Position numbers and translations under genes: made by a program. This document shows, piece by piece, positions 43,323-47,626 of a DNA stretch of 47,626 nucleotides. Origin of the DNA: Gammaproteobacteria bacterium (GTDB lineage Bacteria > Pseudomonadota > Gammaproteobacteria > Pseudomonadales > Alcanivoracaceae); NCBI GenBank assembly GCA_018067045.1, contig JAGPVL010000030.1, positions 1-47,626 of the forward strand. The letters run 5' to 3'. How positions within the stretch are numbered: position 1 is the first letter of the stretch; each line of letters starts with the position of its first letter. The notes under the pieces are model-generated. The model saw only the letters and a program-made list of their open reading frames with translations. It did not search any database and was not told the origin of the DNA.

Positions 43323-43640
43323 GGCGAATTCTTGCATCGTGGGCGGCTATACCTGCAGACAGAGGATATATCAGTGGCGCCCTATAGCGGCATTGTGCTA
43401 TCGTGCGCGCCGTGTTGCTCCTCGCGACACTAGCGTCATCGTTAGCCTGCCGATTGATAAGGCAGTTCTCCCCCTCACCGGGTGCCACTAACTGGATGCC
43501 GCGCCCGACTGGTCTATCACCAGCGGACTTACGGCAAAGCGGCCACCGGACTGTATTCAAATCCACAAACTGCCCCGCCTTTTATTAAACCCGTTCAGGG
43601 CTGCTGAGCTATTGCTACGCTATGCCCGCAGGAAACCTTT

Positions 43641-44975
43641 ATGACATTTGCCAACTTAGGCTTAAATGACGCGCTCGTTCGTGCCGTCGAAGAAAAAGGC
43701 TATACCACGCCATCGCCAATTCAAGCGCAGGCGATTCCCGTTATTTTAAAAGGCAGCGACATGATGGCTGCCGCCCAAACCGGCACCGGGAAAACCGCTG
43801 GTTTTACACTGCCTCTGCTACAACTTCTTAGTGCCGGCGGTAAAGCGCAGTCAAACCGCTGTCGCGCCCTCGTGCTCACGCCAACCCGCGAGCTGGCCGC
43901 GCAGATTCACGATAGTGTTGAAGCCTACGGTAAGAATTTGCCATTGAGCTCCGCGGTCGTATTTGGTGGCGTAAAAATTAATCCGCAGATGATGAAGCTA
44001 CGTCGCGGCGTCGACATTTTGGTCGCCACACCCGGTCGCTTACTCGATCTTTATCAGCAGAAAGCCGTTTCGTTTCAAGACATCGAAATTTTGGTACTCG
44101 ACGAAGCCGACCGCATGCTCGACATGGGCTTTATTCGCGACATCCGTAAAATCTTGGCGCTGTTACCGAAAAAGCGTCAGAACCTGTTGTTCTCTGCAAC
44201 CTTTTCCAACGACATCCGTGGTCTGGCAAAAAGCTGGCTGAATCAACCGGTAGAAATTAACGTTGCGCCAAACGTCACCACAGCGGAAACCGTTGAACAT
44301 AAGTTGCATCCAGTTGATCAAAAACAGAAGTCAGCGTTGCTAGTGCACTTGATTCAGTCAAACAACTGGCATCAGGCACTGGTGTTTAGCCGCACTAAAC
44401 ACGGCGCCAACAAGCTCGCCAAGATATTGGAAAAATCCAGCATTCCTTCCGCTGCGATCCACGGCAACAAGAGCCAGAACCAACGCACTAAAGCCTTGGC
44501 TGACTTCAAGGACGGCAAGGTACAAATTCTTGTCGCAACGGACATTGCCGCACGCGGCATCGACATTGACCAGCTGCCGCAAGTAGTTAACTTCGATCTG
44601 CCAAACGTTCCCGAGGATTACGTCCACCGCATCGGTCGCACTGGCCGCGCAGGCGCAACGGGCCGAGCTATCTCATTGGTGAGCCCGGACGAACGCAAGC
44701 AATTGCGTGACATCGAAAAACTGCTTAAAAAGCAAATCGAACGCGAAACGATTACCGGATTTGCACCTCTACCAGACAGTGGCATCAGCGATGATCGTCC
44801 ACCGCAACGCCCGCGCCAAAACGGTCGCCCTAGTGGTAACGGTGGCAACCGCGGTAGCAGCAATGGTGGTAAAGGAAGCGGCAGTCAAAACAGTACCGCT
44901 CGCAAGCCTGGCGGCAGTGGCAGCCGCCGTCCTGCCGGATCCAGTCCACGTCGGGAAGTTGGCGGCAACCGCTAA
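43641..44975 (+). CDS. rhlE: DEAD-box RNA helicase RhlE
   Basis: 444 residues with AGGAAA before the ATG. All helicase motifs are present: Q motif with PSPIQ, motif [19 protein letters not shown], motif II DEAD, motif III SAT, ARGID and HRIGRTGR. The first residues ([20 protein letters not shown]) are typical of RhlE. After about residue 365 comes an acidic linker and then a disordered Gly/Ser/Arg-rich tail (about 385-444), which in RhlE proteins helps bind RNA. It acts in ribosome assembly and RNA turnover. It is monocistronic, ending at a strong terminator. Confidence 0.93.
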   Translation: MTFANLGLNDALVRAVEEKGYTTPSPIQAQAIPVILKGSDMMAAAQTGTGKTAGFTLPLLQLLSAGGKAQSNRCRALVLTPTRELAAQIHDSVEAYGKNLPLSSAVVFGGVKINPQMMKLRRGVDILVATPGRLLDLYQQKAVSFQDIEILVLDEADRMLDMGFIRDIRKILALLPKKRQNLLFSATFSNDIRGLAKSWLNQPVEINVAPNVTTAETVEHKLHPVDQKQKSALLVHLIQSNNWHQALVFSRTKHGANKLAKILEKSSIPSAAIHGNKSQNQRTKALADFKDGKVQILVATDIAARGIDIDQLPQVVNFDLPNVPEDYVHRIGRTGRAGATGRAISLVSPDERKQLRDIEKLLKKQIERETITGFAPLPDSGISDDRPPQRPRQNGRPSGNGGNRGSSNGGKGSGSQNSTARKPGGSGSRRPAGSSPRREVGGNR

Positions 44976-44992
44976 AGCCTCGCAAAGAAACG

Positions 44993-45030
44993 AAAAAAGC
45001 CTCCATCACACTGTGACGGAGGCTTTTTTA
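44993..45030 (+). terminator. Terminator of rhlE
   Basis: AAAAAAGCCTCC and GGAGGCTTTTTT, extended by TCACA/TGTGA, form a long stem followed by a T-run, starting 18 bp after the stop. Confidence 0.9.
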
Positions 45031-45218
45031 TGTCGTGGCGTTTTTATGTCGTTTCATTCCCGCTTATCTCCCTACTTACAAAATAGCAGGTCTTCGTTAA
45101 ACACTCAGCGCTTACATTACATACTTTGATAAAACAAAGATTCCGGCACAATCCGCCGTGTTCCTCTTACCTTATTCGGGCTAAGCTCAAGCTCCTTTGA
45201 ACGACAAAGAATGGTTCT

Positions 45219-45968
45219 ATGCGCCTTACCCTTGCCACAATCGCTATGCTTTCCGTTATCAGCCTTCACGCCCAAGCCGCTGCCGACACCTCAAATAGTT
45301 CATGGGAAAAAGTGCGCCACGCAAAGCAACGCGGCGACGTCACAACATGGGTGCGCCCTGTGCCAGGCAACCCACTAAAAGCGTTTAAGGGACAGATTGA
45401 AGTGCCTCACAACATGCTCACCGTGTTCGCCGTATTCGGCGATATCGAACGATTCCCACAATGGGTATATCAGTGTGATTACGCACGTCTGCTACCGGAG
45501 CTCGGCAACGACATCGCCTATATTCACATCGCCGGTATCTGGCCCGTTGACGATCGGGATGTCGTCGCTCGCACCACCCTCTCTCAAGACCCCAACACCC
45601 TGGCCATCAGCGTTCACACCGTCGCGGTAAAAAGCCTCTATCCTGAACAGAAAAAAACGGTCCGCATCCCCAATCTCGAAAGCAGCTTTATTATGGAGCC
45701 GCTCCATGATGGCTGGACCCGGCTTACGTTCGAGACATTCGCCGATCCCGGTGGTGCAATTCCTGCTTGGTTGGCCAACCTAGTTGCCACTCGGGCGCCG
45801 CGCGACACCCTCGAAGACATGCATAAACTCATGCCAGAAGCGCAGTATCAAATTAACGATATCGCAGAGCTACCGCCGCAATTCCCACAGCTCACCAGCA
45901 TGGTGTTCCCAAACGCGAAAATCCAAACAAACGCAAGCAAAGACGAGAATAACAATACGCAGAAGTGA
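45219..45968 (+). CDS. Secreted START-domain lipid-binding protein
   Basis: 249 residues. The signal peptide covers about 1-20 (HAQA-AADT). The rest is a START/SRPBCC helix-grip domain: YQCDYARLLPELGNDIAYIH, GIWPVDDRDVVARTTL (the 'P...RD.v' motif typical of bacterial START proteins) and a final long helix (APRDTLEDMHKLM). It would bind a hydrophobic ligand in the periplasm; the ligand is unknown. Its last 20 residues are polar and rich in Asn. It stands alone, 250 bp after rhlE, and converges on the glutaredoxin-like gene. Confidence 0.87.
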   Translation: MRLTLATIAMLSVISLHAQAAADTSNSSWEKVRHAKQRGDVTTWVRPVPGNPLKAFKGQIEVPHNMLTVFAVFGDIERFPQWVYQCDYARLLPELGNDIAYIHIAGIWPVDDRDVVARTTLSQDPNTLAISVHTVAVKSLYPEQKKTVRIPNLESSFIMEPLHDGWTRLTFETFADPGGAIPAWLANLVATRAPRDTLEDMHKLMPEAQYQINDIAELPPQFPQLTSMVFPNAKIQTNASKDENNNTQK

Positions 45969-46021
45969 CCTATGAGGAGAGTGCGCCCGGCATCAGGCGC
46001 ACCGAAAGCACACGAAAAAAG

Positions 46022-46501
46022 TCAGGGGTATATGCGCTTAAACCCTGCCACACTAAAACCATTCATTCTTTTTGTACCAACAACGATCACCGGAACACCT
46101 TTTCCACCCAGCGCATCATAACGCCGCTTTGCTGAAACATCTTTTTCAATATCATACTCAACAAAATCAATGCCCTGCGATTTAAAATAGGTCTTCGCCT
46201 TTTTACAATAACCACACCAAGCCGTCGAAAACATCTGTACTTTCTCTGAACCGGGAATCGCCTTACCCAAAGAGGAATAGGTAACATGCTCGTAACTATT
46301 CACCTCCACCGTTACAGCTTCCGCGTCATAATCCTCACTCTCTATATCACCAAAATGCGTGCGTCCCTGATCATCCGTCCATTTATAGATTTCAGCGCGC
46401 ACGATTCCAGACATGCACAACAGCAATAGCCCCGCAACGCTAACGAATCGAAAAAACCGCACAGCCCGACAATAAATTGCGTCATTACGCATAACATTCA
46501 T
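46022..46501 (-). CDS. DUF4124-glutaredoxin fusion protein, exported
   Basis: 159 residues from ATG 46501 (AGGAGG 9 nt upstream; the frame extends to 46543 but lacks a better start). The signal sequence ends at about residue 36 (GIVRA-EIYK). The DUF4124 segment (about 37-70) shows YKWTDDQGRTHFGD. The glutaredoxin domain (about 85-159) carries the redox pair CGYC in STAWCGYCKKAKTYFK, the cis-Pro loop GKGVPVIVVG and GFSVAGF at the glutathione site. It should act on disulphides in the periplasm. The partner is unknown. Confidence 0.88.
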   Translation of the reverse strand: MNVMRNDAIYCRAVRFFRFVSVAGLLLLCMSGIVRAEIYKWTDDQGRTHFGDIESEDYDAEAVTVEVNSYEHVTYSSLGKAIPGSEKVQMFSTAWCGYCKKAKTYFKSQGIDFVEYDIEKDVSAKRRYDALGGKGVPVIVVGTKRMNGFSVAGFKRIYP

Positions 46502-46526
46502 CACCTCTCGCCTCCTTTCGCCCCAA

Positions 46527-46742
46527 TCATGTCCACAAAACACAGCACAATATATACATCATAAACAGCCATAAAACGCGCCATACCTCAACGATCACAA
46601 GACCATAAAATGAATCTATGCCACCGATACGCACTAACGTACCGCTTAGCCATTGGGTCAATACAGAAAACGTGACTCCCATCGCTGAGTAAAGCAAGAT
46701 GCTGTCATATTGATACACTTTCGGCTGCTCAACGCCTGCCAT
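46527..46742 (-). CDS. Possible small membrane protein
   Basis: 71 residues with two hydrophobic stretches (about 15-33 and 46-70). There is no recognised family. GAGG lies directly before the ATG, which is too close for an ideal ribosome-binding site. The frame ends upstream of the start chosen for the DUF4124-glutaredoxin gene (46501), on the same strand. It may be real, as it fills a gap with no other gene, but I cannot confirm it. Confidence 0.4.
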   Translation of the reverse strand: MAGVEQPKVYQYDSILLYSAMGVTFSVLTQWLSGTLVRIGGIDSFYGLVIVEVWRVLWLFMMYILCCVLWT

Positions 46743-46794
46743 ACCTCAAGCGAATGTACTGACAATAACGCCGAAAAAATCAGGAAAATGCTAC

Positions 46795-47626
46795 TTGTTA
46801 CGCTTCAACGAATTTAAAGCAATAAAATGGAATGCAGTAGAACGCGGCTGTGCGCCGATTGCTCAGGTCATACTGGTTTTCAGTCTCTATTTGGGCGGGC
46901 TGATCTATGCATTATCTCGTCATGACCGCCTCCAGCTTATCAATGTCAGCGTTATACAAAGCCAACTGCCGGTGTTCGCAGCAATTGTTGTCGGTGCCAT
47001 TTTATTGCTCCTCATTGGCCTCGTACTGAGAAAGCATGCCCCCAACTCCCTTCTCTTTCAGCACATCTGCGCGCAGTACTTTGGTCTCTCCTTAGTATGG
47101 GCAGGATATCTGTTCGGTACACAAAGCTTTGCTACCGGTGCCGTCTTGATCGGTGCCGTACTATCCGGTTATATCGCTCTCGAACGCCGCGTCATTCAAT
47201 TGGGTGCCTTCGTTGCCTTCAGCCTAATATTCGTTCTAAACATCGCCGCCAATATTGGCTGGCTTCCTTACGCCCCCGCACGTGTCCCGCCCTACGACGC
47301 CGCAAGTTTTAGTTTTTGGGCACAAAGCGCCGTCTTTCTCGCTGCGCCCCACGTTATCCTGTCAGTCACTCTCACGGCCATCATGATCCGTCTGTGGCGG
47401 CGAACCGAAGCAAAAGTATTAAAACAAAGCCGTACAGATGCGCTAACTGACCTCCACAATCGCGGCAGCATTGTTCGCCATATACATAAGGAAATTGCTC
47501 GGACAAAACGACACGGACCGCCATTGGCCGTCGTCATTCTGGACTTAGATCACTTTAAAAAAATTAATGATCGCTGGGGCCACCCTGTTGGCGACAAAGC
47601 ATTGCGTGCTGCCGCGCAATGCTTTG
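46795..47626 (+). CDS. Membrane GGDEF protein (diguanylate cyclase), cut by window end
   Basis: At least 277 residues; the stop is beyond the window. The start is probably TTG 46795, 9 nt after AGGA (46782-46785), as no in-frame ATG precedes the first helix. Six or so membrane helices (about residues 24-210) come first. From about residue 213 the GGDEF domain begins: RTDALTDLHNRGSI, then VVILDLDHFKKINDRWGHPV, which are the normal metal- and base-contacting blocks. The GGDEF motif itself lies past the end, so activity cannot be judged. It would make cyclic di-GMP at the inner membrane. It is divergent from the small minus-strand genes. Confidence 0.88.
   Translation, partial: MLRFNEFKAIKWNAVERGCAPIAQVILVFSLYLGGLIYALSRHDRLQLINVSVIQSQLPVFAAIVVGAILLLLIGLVLRKHAPNSLLFQHICAQYFGLSLVWAGYLFGTQSFATGAVLIGAVLSGYIALERRVIQLGAFVAFSLIFVLNIAANIGWLPYAPARVPPYDAASFSFWAQSAVFLAAPHVILSVTLTAIMIRLWRRTEAKVLKQSRTDALTDLHNRGSIVRHIHKEIARTKRHGPPLAVVILDLDHFKKINDRWGHPVGDKALRAAAQCF

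Larger units (their letters stand above)
43138..43640. other. Gene-free stretch carrying REP-like elements
   Basis: The 503 bp between the AraC and rhlE genes hold at least three REP-like units (43162-43192 and the pair at 43266-43322). No plausible protein is seen. The last ~200 bp should contain the rhlE promoter, but I could not choose a convincing one. Confidence 0.6.

Noticed and set aside
43000-43566. 188-residue minus-strand frame over the REP region
   Set aside because: It runs through palindromic repeats and the end of the AraC gene and has no family signature.

Overview
The window looks like chromosomal DNA of a free-living, probably marine gammaproteobacterium of the broad Pseudomonadales/Cellvibrionales kind (Spongiibacteraceae- or Halieaceae-like). 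This is an inference from gene content: a PA1571-like small protein, a DUF6316-like protein, alaA and htpX close together, EpmC, PdxB, TusA, and many acyl-CoA dehydrogenase, SDR and AraC genes. No phage, IS element, plasmid or CRISPR array is visible. The only repeats are a three-copy tandem array at the left edge and REP-like palindromes near both ends.

Layout. 1-686: three ~125-bp tandem repeats, each ending in a UUCG-tetraloop terminator, then REP-like palindromes. 687-3258: a solitary RND exporter, then tRNA-Gly and tRNA-Glu on the minus strand with a clear promoter and a shared terminator. 3481-11621: mostly housekeeping (GST, a 3-methyladenine glycosylase-like protein, AlaA, an RlmI-like methyltransferase, HtpX, a COG3199 NAD-kinase-like protein, PdxB). 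11863-21414: the most interesting block. Nine co-directional genes encode a secreted PEGA-like protein, three TPR proteins (one secreted, two lipoproteins), a small secreted protein, ExbB/TolQ, two different ExbD/TolR proteins and a TonB-like protein with an AgmX/PglI-type C-terminus. It reads as a complete proton-driven cell-envelope machine of unknown purpose. The first ExbD has Asn where the proton-carrying Asp normally sits, while the second keeps the Asp.

21539-28547: EpmC, a MATE exporter, a gamma-glutamylcyclotransferase-like protein, an MFS-TusA-Ca2+/Na+ antiporter operon and a small outer-membrane barrel. 28615-31878: PurU coupled to an AraC regulator, divergent from a long-chain-type acyl-CoA dehydrogenase with a PsrA-like operator in front. 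32025-33802: a CheY-like receiver, DUF6316, an orphan Pycsar-effector-like (PycTM) membrane protein and a small membrane protein.

33883-43137 is a lipid-catabolism region. An acyl-CoA dehydrogenase/APH-kinase/SDR operon resembles the LvaA/LvaC (ACAD10/11-type) route for 4-hydroxyacyl-CoAs. An SDR/flavin monooxygenase/patatin/metal-hydrolase set lies divergent from an AraC regulator, an arrangement like virS-mymA of Mycobacterium tuberculosis. 43641-47626: RhlE helicase, a START-domain protein, a DUF4124-glutaredoxin fusion and a GGDEF protein cut by the window end.
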